Assembly (NCBI RefSeq): GCF_900199455.1
Contig: NZ_FZQR01000010.1
Span: 246,372 to 310,371, forward strand
Length of the DNA: 64,000 nucleotides
Direction of reading: 5' to 3'
Source: Mesorhizobium carmichaelinearum
GTDB taxonomy: Bacteria; Pseudomonadota; Alphaproteobacteria; Rhizobiales; Rhizobiaceae
Below the pieces are notes generated by a model. It was given only the letters and a program-made list of their open reading frames with translations, did not search any database and was not told the origin of the DNA. Each line of letters begins with the position of its first letter. Position 1 is the first letter of the stretch. This document shows positions 35,103 to 42,959 of the stretch, piece by piece. Position numbers and translations under genes: made by a program.

Positions 35103-35155
35103 GTGACCGGGCAGCATTCGGCGCCGCGACTTGATTTCATCAGGCGGCTGAAGGA

Positions 35156-36420
35156 TTGTCCCGGCCAGTTCGGCTTGGGGGCATCGGCATTTCCTACGAC
35201 ATTGCAATTGCAGGCGCCGGTCCGGCCGGGCTGGCCATGGCGCTCTATCTCAAGCGCGCCGGGCACAGGGTCACCATCTTCGAGCGCTTCGAGGAGCCGA
35301 AGCCCGTCGGCTCCGGGCTGATCCTGCAGCCGACCGGACTGACGGTTCTGGCCGATCTCGGCCTGCTCGACGACATACTGGCGCTCGGCGCCCGCATCGA
35401 CCGGCTGCATGGCGCCGATGCCTCGACCGGGCGCACCGTGCTCGACGTCCGCTACGACGCCCAGCGCGGTCGCCGTTTCGGCCTGGCGGTGCACCGGGCC
35501 GCGCTGTTCGGCGTGCTGTTTCGCGCCGCCCGGCGTGAGGCGATCACCATCGAAACCAGCGTCGAGATCGAGACGGTGGAGGCCGGCGAACGGGCGACGC
35601 TGATCTGTGGCAAGGGACGAAAGGCAGGGCCGTTCGATCTGGTCGTCGACGCCAGCGGTTCGCGCTCGAAACTACGGCAATGCGTTGGCGCTGCGGGCGC
35701 GCCGCGCCCTCTGACCTATGGTGCCTTCTGGGCGTCGCTCAGCTGGCGCGGCGAAGGCTTTGACGAGCACGCGCTATTGCAGCGCTACGACAAGGCCAGC
35801 GTGATGATCGGCGTGCTGCCGATCGGCCGGCCGGAACCGGGTGCCGAGAAGATGGCGGCCTTCTTCTGGAGCCTGAAGCCTGATGATGCCGACGCGGTAC
35901 GCGCTGTCGGCCTCGACGCCTGGAAGGAGAGGGTGGTGCGGCTATGGCCGCAAAGCGAGGCGTTACCCGCCAGATCGACAGTTTCGACCAGCTGTCGCTG
36001 GCCCGTTATGGCCACCATACGATGACGCTTCCGGTCGGCCGCAGATTGGCCGTCATCGGCGATGCCGCGCATTCGACCAGCCCGCAGCTTGGACAAGGAG
36101 CCAACATGGCGCTGCTCGACGCGGCGGCGCTCAGTCACGCGCTGGCGCGCACGCAGAGCATCGAGGCAGCGCTCGAAGCCTATGCCATTGCGCGGCGCTG
36201 GCACGTGCGTGTCTTCCAGGCGTTGTCGCTGGCGTTCACGCCCTTCTACCAGTCGGATTCCGCAGCGCTGCCCTTCATCCGCGACAGGCTGGTGGCGACC
36301 ATCGCAAAAATCCCGCCGGCGCCGCAGTTTCTGGCGTCGATGGTCGCTGGCACGGTGATCGACCCGTTCAGGCGGGCAGGGCTTGCCGAAGCGCGGTGGC
36401 CGGATCGTTCCGGTGGATGA
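35156..36420 (+). pseudogene. FAD-dependent aromatic-ring-type monooxygenase, frameshifted
   Basis: A flavoprotein monooxygenase of the PHBH/UbiH type. The first part (TTG 35156, or a nearby start; YDIAIAGAGPAGLAMALYLKRAGH, then VVDASGSRSKLR) runs to about residue 270. The second part, in the +1 frame from about 35960, carries RQIDSFDQLSLARYG and the FAD-ribityl motif VGRRLAVIGDAAHSTSPQLGQGANMALLDA. The two join at 35958-35970 (VRLWPQSEA then TRQIDSF) if one base is restored. Both parts are otherwise intact. This is either a true recent pseudogene or a single-base sequence error. Confidence 0.8.
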
Positions 36421-37099
36421 GGCTCGACAGAAATGACCCCTTCGCTTGCAGGAAAGCATGCAGGCGCTGTGGATAGTCCGGCGCCACGGCATCCCTGATC
36501 GACGGGTGATCGCTCAGCGCCTGTCGCCAGGCCTGGACGCGCGGCTTGCCGTCCAGGATGCCGAAATCGCCGATCCGGTCGAAAGCGTCGAGATATCTGA
36601 AGACAGGCCCATAGGCCGCATCGACGAGCGAGAAGCGCTCGCCGGCGAACCACGGGCCATTCCGCCAGGCGCCGTCAGCCAGTTCGGCCTCAAGGCGATC
36701 AAACATCCCCGCCAGCGCGCGGGACTCGGCGAGGAAGCCGGCCTCGGTCGGTGCTGAATAGAACCGGCCGATGGCGTTGAGCGTGGCCGAGCCGAACTCG
36801 ATCCAGGCGCGGTGCCGGGCACGGGCATAGGGATCGGCCGGGTGGAGGGAATTGGCCTGTGTCTCCTCGATGAATTCGAGGATGACCGCGGATTCGAAGA
36901 TTGTCGTTTCGTCGCCATTTCGCTGGACGCGCAACAGCGGCACCTTGCCGAGCGGCGAGATCGCCTTGAACCAATCCGGCTTGTTGGCGAGGTCGATGTC
37001 GACACGCTCGAACGGCACGCCTTTCTCGGTCAGCGATATCGCGGCGCGCTGGACATAGGGGCAGAGAGGGTGGCTGACGAGGATGAGCTTGTCGGTCAT
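36368..37099 (-). CDS. Glutathione S-transferase family protein
   Basis: A 243-residue GST. The N-terminal thioredoxin-like domain has LVSHPLCPYVQRAAISLTEKG, in which the SHPLCPYVQ site suggests an omega- or beta-like enzyme with a catalytic Cys. ISPLGKVPLL and ESAVILEFI (glutathione-binding) follow, then the helical C-terminal domain. I use ATG 37099 (MTDKLILVSH), which follows the Rieske stop by one base, so the two are cotranscribed. Its 3' end overlaps the frameshifted monooxygenase by 53 bp in the opposite direction. Confidence 0.92.
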   Translation of the reverse strand: MTDKLILVSHPLCPYVQRAAISLTEKGVPFERVDIDLANKPDWFKAISPLGKVPLLRVQRNGDETTIFESAVILEFIEETQANSLHPADPYARARHRAWIEFGSATLNAIGRFYSAPTEAGFLAESRALAGMFDRLEAELADGAWRNGPWFAGERFSLVDAAYGPVFRYLDAFDRIGDFGILDGKPRVQAWRQALSDHPSIRDAVAPDYPQRLHAFLQAKGSFLSSLIHRNDPATALRQALPA

Positions 37100-37100
37100 C

Positions 37101-37406
37101 TCACTCTTCCCAGACATAGTTCAACGCGCCGTTTTCGACCCGTGTCGACAGGAACATCAGGCGGGAATTCTTGGGCGCGGGACCGTCGAGGCGATCGCCC
37201 GATGCCATGTCGAAGGCGGCGCCGTGCCACTGGCAGACAAGTCTGCCGTCCTTGCAGTCGAGTGGTCCGCCGAAATGCAGGCAGACATTGGCTGCGGCCC
37301 GGATGCGTTCGCCACTGCGCCAGACATGGACCTCACGGCCGAAGAACGGAGCGATCAGGCTGCCCGCCTGCGGGATATCGGCAACCTTGCAGATTTCGTG
37401 TTTCAC
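37101..37406 (-). CDS. Rieske [2Fe-2S] ferredoxin-type protein
   Basis: A 101-residue single-domain Rieske protein. The cluster ligands are CLHFGG (C-x-H) and CQWHGA (C-x2-H), 15-20 residues apart as expected. It could act as an electron carrier to an oxygenase. I prefer a GTG at 37406 (VKHEICKV), with GAAAGG upstream; an ATG at 37439 is in frame but lies inside the repeat operators. It is the first gene of a Rieske-GST unit divergent from marR. Confidence 0.88.
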   Translation of the reverse strand: MKHEICKVADIPQAGSLIAPFFGREVHVWRSGERIRAAANVCLHFGGPLDCKDGRLVCQWHGAAFDMASGDRLDGPAPKNSRLMFLSTRVENGALNYVWEE

Positions 37407-37426
37407 GGATTTGCCTTTCAATAATC

Positions 37427-37487
37427 GATGCAATTGCATCTATATAGATGCAATTGCATTTATTGTCAATCTTGATGCATCTGCATC
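37427..37487. promoter_or_regulatory. Triple palindromic operator between Rieske and marR genes
   Basis: Three related palindromes: GATGCAATTGCATC at 37427-37440, GATGCAATTGCATT at 37447-37460 and GATGCATCTGCATC at 37474-37487. The first two start 20 bp apart, about two helical turns. They fill the gap between the divergent genes, next to marR, and are good candidates for cooperative MarR binding. Confidence 0.75.
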
Positions 37488-37505
37488 TATCGCCTAAGGT
37501 GGGTC

Positions 37506-37964
37506 ATGACAGAGAAAGCCACGCCTTCGCCGGAAGCCATCAAGGCCTGGGCTCGCCTGATGCGCGTGTCGCGCCAGCTGGTGGAGAGTGCCGAGGACGC
37601 GCTGAAGGCGAGCGGCCTGCCGCCGCTTGCCTGGTACGATGTGCTGCACGAGCTCGCCGAGGCGGGCGAGGGCGGCTTGCGGCCGTTTCAGCTGATCGAG
37701 CGCACTCTGTTTGCGCAGTACAACATCTCGCGGCTGCTGGCCCGGCTCGAGGCCGACGGGCTGGTGGAGAAGCTGCCGGTGGCCGACGACGGTCGCGGGC
37801 AAACGATCCGCATCACGGCCAAGGGGCGCGAGACGCGTCGGCGGATGTGGGCCGTCTACGGACGGTCGATCGCCGAACTGGTTGGCGCCCGGCTTTCGCC
37901 GGAGGAGCTGAACACGCTGTCGGCGCTGCTTGGCCGGCTGCGCCACCCGCCTGCCGGCGATTGA
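37506..37964 (+). CDS. MarR-family transcriptional regulator
   Basis: A 152-residue MarR regulator. The winged-helix segment FAQYNISRLLARLEADGLVEKLPVADDGRGQTIRITAKG carries the recognition helix and DxR wing. It starts at ATG 37506, immediately after three tandem palindromes, and is divergent from the Rieske-GST unit. Autoregulation and control of that unit by a small phenolic or thiol-reactive ligand is the likely arrangement. Confidence 0.93.
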   Translation: MTEKATPSPEAIKAWARLMRVSRQLVESAEDALKASGLPPLAWYDVLHELAEAGEGGLRPFQLIERTLFAQYNISRLLARLEADGLVEKLPVADDGRGQTIRITAKGRETRRRMWAVYGRSIAELVGARLSPEELNTLSALLGRLRHPPAGD

Positions 37965-38066
37965 GGCTGGCCAGCACCGAGCGGCCATTGCGCACCGCAG
38001 CCGTTTGCAGGCGAATATTTCTACTTTTCCCTCTTGCGCCTGTCATTGGATTGCGCAATATGCCGA

Positions 38067-38081
38067 ACCGTAACGTACGGT
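38067..38081. promoter_or_regulatory. Candidate TetR operator
   Basis: A perfect inverted repeat, ACCGTA-ACG-TACGGT, 49 bp upstream of the tetR start, with a further GTACGG half-site overlapping its right end. The size and location suit autorepression by the adjacent TetR protein. Confidence 0.7.
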
Positions 38082-38129
38082 ACGGCTGTTGGGTGATCCG
38101 CGGCCTCGGCCTTCGAACGGGGACGAAGC

Positions 38130-38783
38130 GTGTTGCTGGCAAACGCCGACATCGACAACAGCCAGGGGCTGACGGAGCGGCAGAAGGCCGTTCTGGATGC
38201 GGCGCTGCGGCTGCTGGTCGAGGAGGGCGATCAGCTGACCATGACCGCCGTGGCGCGGCGGGCGAGCTGCTCCAAGGAAACCCTCTACAAATGGTTCGGC
38301 GACCGTGATGGGCTGTTGACGGCAACCGTGCAGTGGCAGGCCTCCAAGGTGCGTGTGGCGCCCGTCGACGGCAAGGGGCTTGACCTTGCCTCGCTGACGG
38401 CAAGCCTGGAGCGGTTTGCGTCCGACTGGCTGAAAGTGATTTCGAGCGATACCTCGATCGCGCTCAACCGGGTGGCGGTCAGTCATGCTGGCTCGGGGAA
38501 GGACAATCTTGGCGCCGTCGTGCTGGAGAATGGCCGCTTCGCGCTGGCCAGGCGGCTGAAGCCGGTGCTCGAGGCCGGGCGCCAGGCCGGGCTTCTGGAC
38601 TTCGCGGATGCCGAGACGGCGTTCCGCACTTTTTTCGGGCTGGTCGCCCGTGACGTGCAGATCCGTCTGCTGTTGGGCGACCGGCTGGAATTGACTGAGG
38701 CGACGATCGGCGGCGATGCCGTACGCGCGACGCAGCAGTTTCTCGCTCTTTTCGGAGCAAAAACCGGGCCCCAGGGCCTCTGA
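38130..38783 (+). CDS. TetR/AcrR-family transcriptional regulator
   Basis: A 217-residue repressor. The HTH is TMTAVARRASCSKETLYKWFGDRDGLLTATV (about residues 36-66), and the C-terminal ligand domain resembles the TetR_C_7/AefR-like group. It starts at GTG 38130, with TTG 38133 next in frame. ilvC follows after 25 bp, so both are probably cotranscribed, and a palindrome lies upstream of the pair. It may therefore couple ilvC expression to a ligand, though independent ilvC control is possible. Confidence 0.9.
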   Translation: MLLANADIDNSQGLTERQKAVLDAALRLLVEEGDQLTMTAVARRASCSKETLYKWFGDRDGLLTATVQWQASKVRVAPVDGKGLDLASLTASLERFASDWLKVISSDTSIALNRVAVSHAGSGKDNLGAVVLENGRFALARRLKPVLEAGRQAGLLDFADAETAFRTFFGLVARDVQIRLLLGDRLELTEATIGGDAVRATQQFLALFGAKTGPQGL

Positions 38784-38808
38784 TCTTAAAAACGGGAAGG
38801 AAGTAAAA

Positions 38809-39828
38809 ATGCGCGTCTATTACGATCGTGATGCCGATCTCAACCTGATCAAGGGCAAGAAGGTCGCCATCATCGGCTATGGCAGCCAGGGCCGGGCGCA
38901 TGCGCTCAACCTCAAGGATTCCGGCGCCAAGGAAATCGCCATCGGCCTCAAGGCCGGCTCGGCGACCGCCAAGAAGGTCGAGGCCGACGGGCTCAAGGTG
39001 ATGAGTGTGGCTGACGCCGCCAAATGGGCCGATCTGATGATGATGGCGACGCCGGACGAGCTGCAGGCCGACATCTACAAGAACGAAATCGCGCCGAACA
39101 TCCGCGACGGTGCGGCGATCGCCTTCGCCCATGGCCTCAACGTGCATTTCGGGCTGATCGAGCCGAAGTCGACGGTCGACGTCGTCATGATCGCGCCGAA
39201 GGGCCCGGGCCACACGGTGCGCGGCGAATACCAGAAGGGCGGCGGCGTGCCGTGCCTGGTTGCCGTCAACCAGGACGCTTCGGGCAATGCGCTCGACCTG
39301 GCACTGTCCTACGCCTGCGGCGTCGGCGGTGGACGTTCGGGCATCATCGAGACCAATTTCCGCGAGGAATGCGAGACCGATCTGTTCGGCGAGCAGGTTG
39401 TGCTCTGCGGCGGTCTGGTCGAACTGATCCGCGCCGGTTTCGAGACGCTGGTGGAAGCCGGCTACGCGCCCGAAATGGCCTATTTCGAGTGCCTGCACGA
39501 GGTCAAGCTGATCGTCGACCTGATCTATGAAGGCGGCATCGCCAACATGAACTACTCGATCTCGAACACCGCCGAATGGGGCGAGTATGTCTCGGGCCCG
39601 CGCATCATCACCGCCGAGACCAAGGCCGAGATGAAGCGCGTGCTAAAGGACATCCAGACGGGAAAATTCACCTCGGAATGGATGCAGGAATACCGCGCCG
39701 GCCTGTCGCGCTTCAAGGGCATCCGCCGCATGAACGACAGCCACCAGATCGAAGAAGTCGGCGCCAAGCTGCGCGCGATGATGCCGTGGATTTCCAAGAA
39801 CAAGCTGGTCGACAAGGCCAAGAACTGA
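38809..39828 (+). CDS. ilvC: Ketol-acid reductoisomerase IlvC
   Basis: A 339-residue class I enzyme for the second step of branched-chain synthesis, NADPH-dependent isomeroreduction of 2-acetolactate and 2-aceto-2-hydroxybutyrate. It has VAIIGYGSQGRAHALNLKDSG (nucleotide-binding), MIAPKGPGHTVRGEY and the magnesium ligands in ETNFREECETDLFGE and YFECLHEVKLIVDLIYEGG. It starts at ATG 38809 behind GGGAAGGAAG. It is distant from ilvIH in this window (about 20 kb) and ends at a strong terminator. Its product pathway is shared with ilvIH. Confidence 0.97.
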   Translation: MRVYYDRDADLNLIKGKKVAIIGYGSQGRAHALNLKDSGAKEIAIGLKAGSATAKKVEADGLKVMSVADAAKWADLMMMATPDELQADIYKNEIAPNIRDGAAIAFAHGLNVHFGLIEPKSTVDVVMIAPKGPGHTVRGEYQKGGGVPCLVAVNQDASGNALDLALSYACGVGGGRSGIIETNFREECETDLFGEQVVLCGGLVELIRAGFETLVEAGYAPEMAYFECLHEVKLIVDLIYEGGIANMNYSISNTAEWGEYVSGPRIITAETKAEMKRVLKDIQTGKFTSEWMQEYRAGLSRFKGIRRMNDSHQIEEVGAKLRAMMPWISKNKLVDKAKN

Positions 39829-39848
39829 GCGATCCACGCCCGACAATA

Positions 39849-39880
39849 AAAACGGCGCCGCGAGGCGCCGTTTTCATTTT
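39849..39880. terminator. Bidirectional intrinsic terminator after ilvC
   Basis: An 11-bp stem, AAAACGGCGCC (39849-39859) with GGCGCCGTTTT (39864-39874), and a GCGA tetraloop, then more Ts. It separates ilvC from the convergent BA14K gene. Confidence 0.93.
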
Positions 39881-39904
39881 ACCTTGTTCGTTCTTGCCTA
39901 CAGC

Positions 39905-40492
39905 TCAGCTATAGGGCGACCAGCATTGCTGGCGCGGGCCGCCATAGGGCTGGAACGTGTTGTCCCAGGCCCGATACGACCGGTACCGGCTATAGCACCA
40001 CTGCACATGGGCGTTGGAAAGCCGCCCGGCGCGATAGTAGCGGCGCGGCGGTGGCGCATAGTAGTCGTAGCTGTTGTAGTTGTTGTACATGCTGCCAAGC
40101 CCGAGCCCCAGGCCAAGGCCCAGGATTGCGGCTGCGCCATCATCATAGCCGCCGTGATAGTGACGGCGGCCATGGCGCCAGCGCCAGTCGTCTCCGCCGT
40201 TCCAGTTGCCACGGTCCCAATTGCCGCGGTTCCAGTTGCCACGGTCCCAATTGCCGCGGTTCCAATTGCGACCGCCGTCATGACGGCGCCATCTCCAGTC
40301 GTTGTTGAACTCCCGGTTGTTGCCGCCGGCCCATTCCTCGCGAACCGGAGTGATCGTCGGCGCCGCAGTGCTGGTCGGAATCGACAGGTCCGGCTGCAGG
40401 ATCGGTCCGGCGGCGGATGGTGCCGTGATGCCGGAAACAATGCCGAGCGCAATCAGCCCGGACTTGAGGGTGGAAGAAAAGAGCGAATTCAT
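39905..40492 (-). CDS. BA14K-family secreted protein with Asn/Trp-rich repeats
   Basis: A 195-residue exported protein. A signal peptide (MNSLFSSTLKSGLIALGIVSG...) is followed by a low-complexity stretch of NWNRG/NWDRG repeats (about residues 75-100), a glycine/leucine hydrophobic segment and the C-terminal BA14K motif HVQWCYSRYRSYRAWDNTFQPYGGPRQQCWSPY. The family was named after a Brucella immunoreactive lectin-like protein; the role is probably at the cell surface. I use ATG 40492, with GGAGAG upstream. The repeats are encoded by 30-bp tandem units. Confidence 0.9.
   Translation of the reverse strand: MNSLFSSTLKSGLIALGIVSGITAPSAAGPILQPDLSIPTSTAAPTITPVREEWAGGNNREFNNDWRWRRHDGGRNWNRGNWDRGNWNRGNWDRGNWNGGDDWRWRHGRRHYHGGYDDGAAAILGLGLGLGLGSMYNNYNSYDYYAPPPRRYYRAGRLSNAHVQWCYSRYRSYRAWDNTFQPYGGPRQQCWSPYS
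40201..40268. repeat. 30-bp tandem repeat within the BA14K gene
   Basis: Two identical 30-bp units (40201-40230 and 40231-40260) and a partial third encode the alternating Asn-Trp-Asn-Arg-Gly and Asn-Trp-Asp-Arg-Gly motif. Coding length is preserved in frame. Copy number may vary between strains. Confidence 0.85.
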
Positions 40493-40681
40493 TGCACTCT
40501 CCAAGAGATACAGGCCCCACGCCTACCCTGGGAATGGGCCTACTGTGGATCTTTGCGTCTGAACGGCGGATGAACGGAAAGGTTCCGTCAACCATGGCGC
40601 GAATGCCTCCAGGACCAGTCGATCTTGGCTTGTGGTCCTGCGATCTTGTTTTCTCCAGCACTTGCAGGCAAAGGTCGGGGC

Positions 40682-41797
40682 ATGTCGCTGCGCCTTGCCA
40701 CCTTCAATGTCGAGAACCTGATGAACAGGTTCGATTTTTCCGGCTATCGCAACCAGCTCAACGAGGACCGGACGCTGGCGCTCTTCGATATCCAGAGCGA
40801 GGCCGAATACAAGATGCTGGAGCAGGCCCGCGCCATCGCCCAATCCGACGACACGCGCCAGCTGACGGCGCTGGCCATCGCCGCCACCCGGGCCGACATC
40901 ATCTGCATGCAGGAGGTCGACAATATCGAGGCGTTGAAGGCCTTCGAATATGGCTATCTGTTCAAGATGGTGGGGCAGGGCTACCGGCAGAAATACACCA
41001 CGTCCGGCAATGATTCGCGCGGCATCGACGTCGCCGTGATGATGCGCAACGAAACCGCGCAGGGCCAGCCGATCGAATTCGTGCGCATGACCAGCCACGC
41101 CTACGTCACCTACGAGCAGTTCGGGCTGCACACGCCGGAACTGGCGGCGCTCGGCAACCAGGCCAATGAACGCATTTTCCGGCGCGACTGCCTGGAAGTC
41201 GACCTCACCGTCGGCGGCGTGCCGCTGACGCTTTATCTCGTGCATTTCAAGTCGATGGGCTCGCCACGCAACGGGCTCGATGGGCGCGAGGCGACGATGC
41301 CGGTGCGCATCGCCGAGGCGCTAGCCGTGCGCCGGATCATCGAGGAGCGTTTCGGTGCGGATCATGCCGCCGACAAGCGCTGGGCGATCTGCGGCGACAT
41401 GAACGATTACCGCCAACGCGTGAAGATCGCCGGCGACGACGTCGACGGCTATCGTTTCGAGGTGGTCGATGAGAACCAGTCCTGCATCAACGTGCTGACG
41501 GCTGGCGGCTTCTGCGAGAACGTGGTCGAGCGGCGGCCGGAAATGAACCGCTGGACCTTCTATCACACACGCGGGCCTGAAGAGCGGCATCTCTGCCAGC
41601 TCGACTATATCCTGCTGTCCAAAGGGCTGGCGGCGAGGAATGCTGCCGCCGTTCCCGACATCATCCGCAAAGGCCAGCCCTGGCGCACGATCTTTCCGGC
41701 GGGCCAGGAAGTCGAGCGTTTTCCGCGCGCCGGCTGGGACCGGCCGAAAGCGTCGGACCATTGCCCGGTGGTTATCACGCTGGACATGGCTCGATAG
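40682..41797 (+). CDS. Endonuclease/exonuclease/phosphatase-family protein
   Basis: A 371-residue Mg-dependent hydrolase of the DNase I/EEP superfamily. The first motif is LRLATFNVENLMNRFDF, with the catalytic Glu in IICMQEVDNIEAL, HFKSMGS, WAICGDMNDY and the closing KASDHCPVVITLD (DH pair). There is no signal peptide, so it is probably cytosolic. The substrate (DNA, RNA or a phosphoester) is not decided by the sequence. I use ATG 40682. The Nudix-like gene follows 42 nt later, probably in one unit. Confidence 0.9.
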   Translation: MSLRLATFNVENLMNRFDFSGYRNQLNEDRTLALFDIQSEAEYKMLEQARAIAQSDDTRQLTALAIAATRADIICMQEVDNIEALKAFEYGYLFKMVGQGYRQKYTTSGNDSRGIDVAVMMRNETAQGQPIEFVRMTSHAYVTYEQFGLHTPELAALGNQANERIFRRDCLEVDLTVGGVPLTLYLVHFKSMGSPRNGLDGREATMPVRIAEALAVRRIIEERFGADHAADKRWAICGDMNDYRQRVKIAGDDVDGYRFEVVDENQSCINVLTAGGFCENVVERRPEMNRWTFYHTRGPEERHLCQLDYILLSKGLAARNAAAVPDIIRKGQPWRTIFPAGQEVERFPRAGWDRPKASDHCPVVITLDMAR

Positions 41798-41839
41798 GCA
41801 AGACTGGGGCTCGATAAGCAGGATTGGGGTTTGATACGC

Positions 41840-42556
41840 ATGAGCTTCGACCTGCCGCGCAATGTCATCTTGCCTGTCGATGCCGTCGACGTCCGGCTCG
41901 ATCCCGGCCCGCACCCTTTCGCCCACAACAATGCAGAGGCGATCACCGAGAACTGGCAGCAGGAGATCGCAGCCAATCCGGCGCTGTTCGACGGCACCGT
42001 GGTGCTGCTTTCACAGCTTGCCTGGCGTGACAATCGCCTGATTGGCCGCTGTCATGCGGTCAACTACTCCACCTTCATGCTCTGGCGGAAGCGGCGCGAG
42101 AATTCCGGCGCAGAGCACGCCTATGCCCATGCCATGCTGGTGGCGGGCGACAATGCGCTGGTGGCGATCCGCATGGGACCGCGAACGGTCAATGCCGGCC
42201 GCGTCTATTTCGCCGCGGGCTCCTTCGAGCCCGTCGATTTCCGCGACGGTCTGGTCGATGTCGATTTCAACATGATCCGCGAGGTGCGCGAAGAGACCGG
42301 CCTCGACCTGTCGGATGCCCAACGGGGCGAACGCTACCACGCTTTGTCGACGAACAGCGGCACGGTGATCTTCCGCCGCTATCATGAGCCAGCACCGGCC
42401 GATGAGATCGCACGGCGAATCTCAGCCTTCGTCGCCACCGAGGCCGATCCGGAAATCGAAGGGCCGGTGATCATCCGCCATGCCGCCGACCTGCCGGAGG
42501 GACTGTCACCGCACATGAAGCCACTGGTCGAGTGGCATTTTGCGAGCAAGGATTAA
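41840..42556 (+). CDS. Nudix-like hydrolase with a partly degenerate Nudix box
   Basis: A 238-residue protein. The C-terminal half of the Nudix box is clear (REVREETGLDL), but the N-terminal Glu of the GX5EX7REUXEEXGU consensus is Val here, although acidic residues lie next to it (VDVDFNMI). It may still bind metal. The N-terminal AHNNAEAITENWQQEIAANPALFDGTVVLL resembles uncharacterised rhizobial Nudix proteins. It follows the EEP-family gene. Function unknown; likely hydrolysis of a nucleoside-diphosphate derivative. Confidence 0.75.
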   Translation: MSFDLPRNVILPVDAVDVRLDPGPHPFAHNNAEAITENWQQEIAANPALFDGTVVLLSQLAWRDNRLIGRCHAVNYSTFMLWRKRRENSGAEHAYAHAMLVAGDNALVAIRMGPRTVNAGRVYFAAGSFEPVDFRDGLVDVDFNMIREVREETGLDLSDAQRGERYHALSTNSGTVIFRRYHEPAPADEIARRISAFVATEADPEIEGPVIIRHAADLPEGLSPHMKPLVEWHFASKD

Positions 42557-42795
42557 CGGAGCGCCTTGTCCTGCGCCGCCTTGCGATCATTGCGGGCAGC
42601 GACGAAGAACAGGATAAAGCCGATGCCCAGCAACCCACCCATGGCCATTCCCATGGTCTGGCCAACGACCGCCTGGAAATCTGCGGTGACGCGATCGGGA
42701 TTGGCCATGCCGTAACGGGCGAGATACCACCAGATGCCTGCAAGGGCGGCCTCGATGACCACGAACACGATCAATAGGCGGGCTTTGCGACTCAT
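42553..42795 (-). CDS. Small two-helix membrane protein, unknown function
   Basis: An 80-residue protein with two hydrophobic segments (about residues 7-26 and 46-66) and a basic tail (RNDRKAAQDKALR). No family is recognised. Its stop overlaps the convergent Nudix-like gene by 4 bp. The orderly hydrophobic pattern and compact fit support a real gene. Confidence 0.7.
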   Translation of the reverse strand: MSRKARLLIVFVVIEAALAGIWWYLARYGMANPDRVTADFQAVVGQTMGMAMGGLLGIGFILFFVAARNDRKAAQDKALR

Positions 42796-42959
42796 CTCAC
42801 TGTCCTTGCTTCAGCCTCGACGGAACGGATTCTTCATCGCGCATATCTGGCGACTGGTCGAGTGGCATTCTGCAAGTGGCTCTTTCTGAAGTCGACTGCC
42901 CGGAATTGATGTGCGAACGAGGCCCGTCGGAATGGATTCCGCAAAGAGTGGAAACAAAA

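Noticed and set aside
40200..40268. CRISPR-like array
   Set aside because: The 30-bp repeats have no spacers between them and are coding repeats in the BA14K gene.
42523..42880. Short direct repeat, ACTGGTCGAGTGGCATT, at about 42525 and 42852
   Set aside because: About 17 bp shared between the end of the Nudix-like gene and the DMT leader; too short and isolated to interpret.
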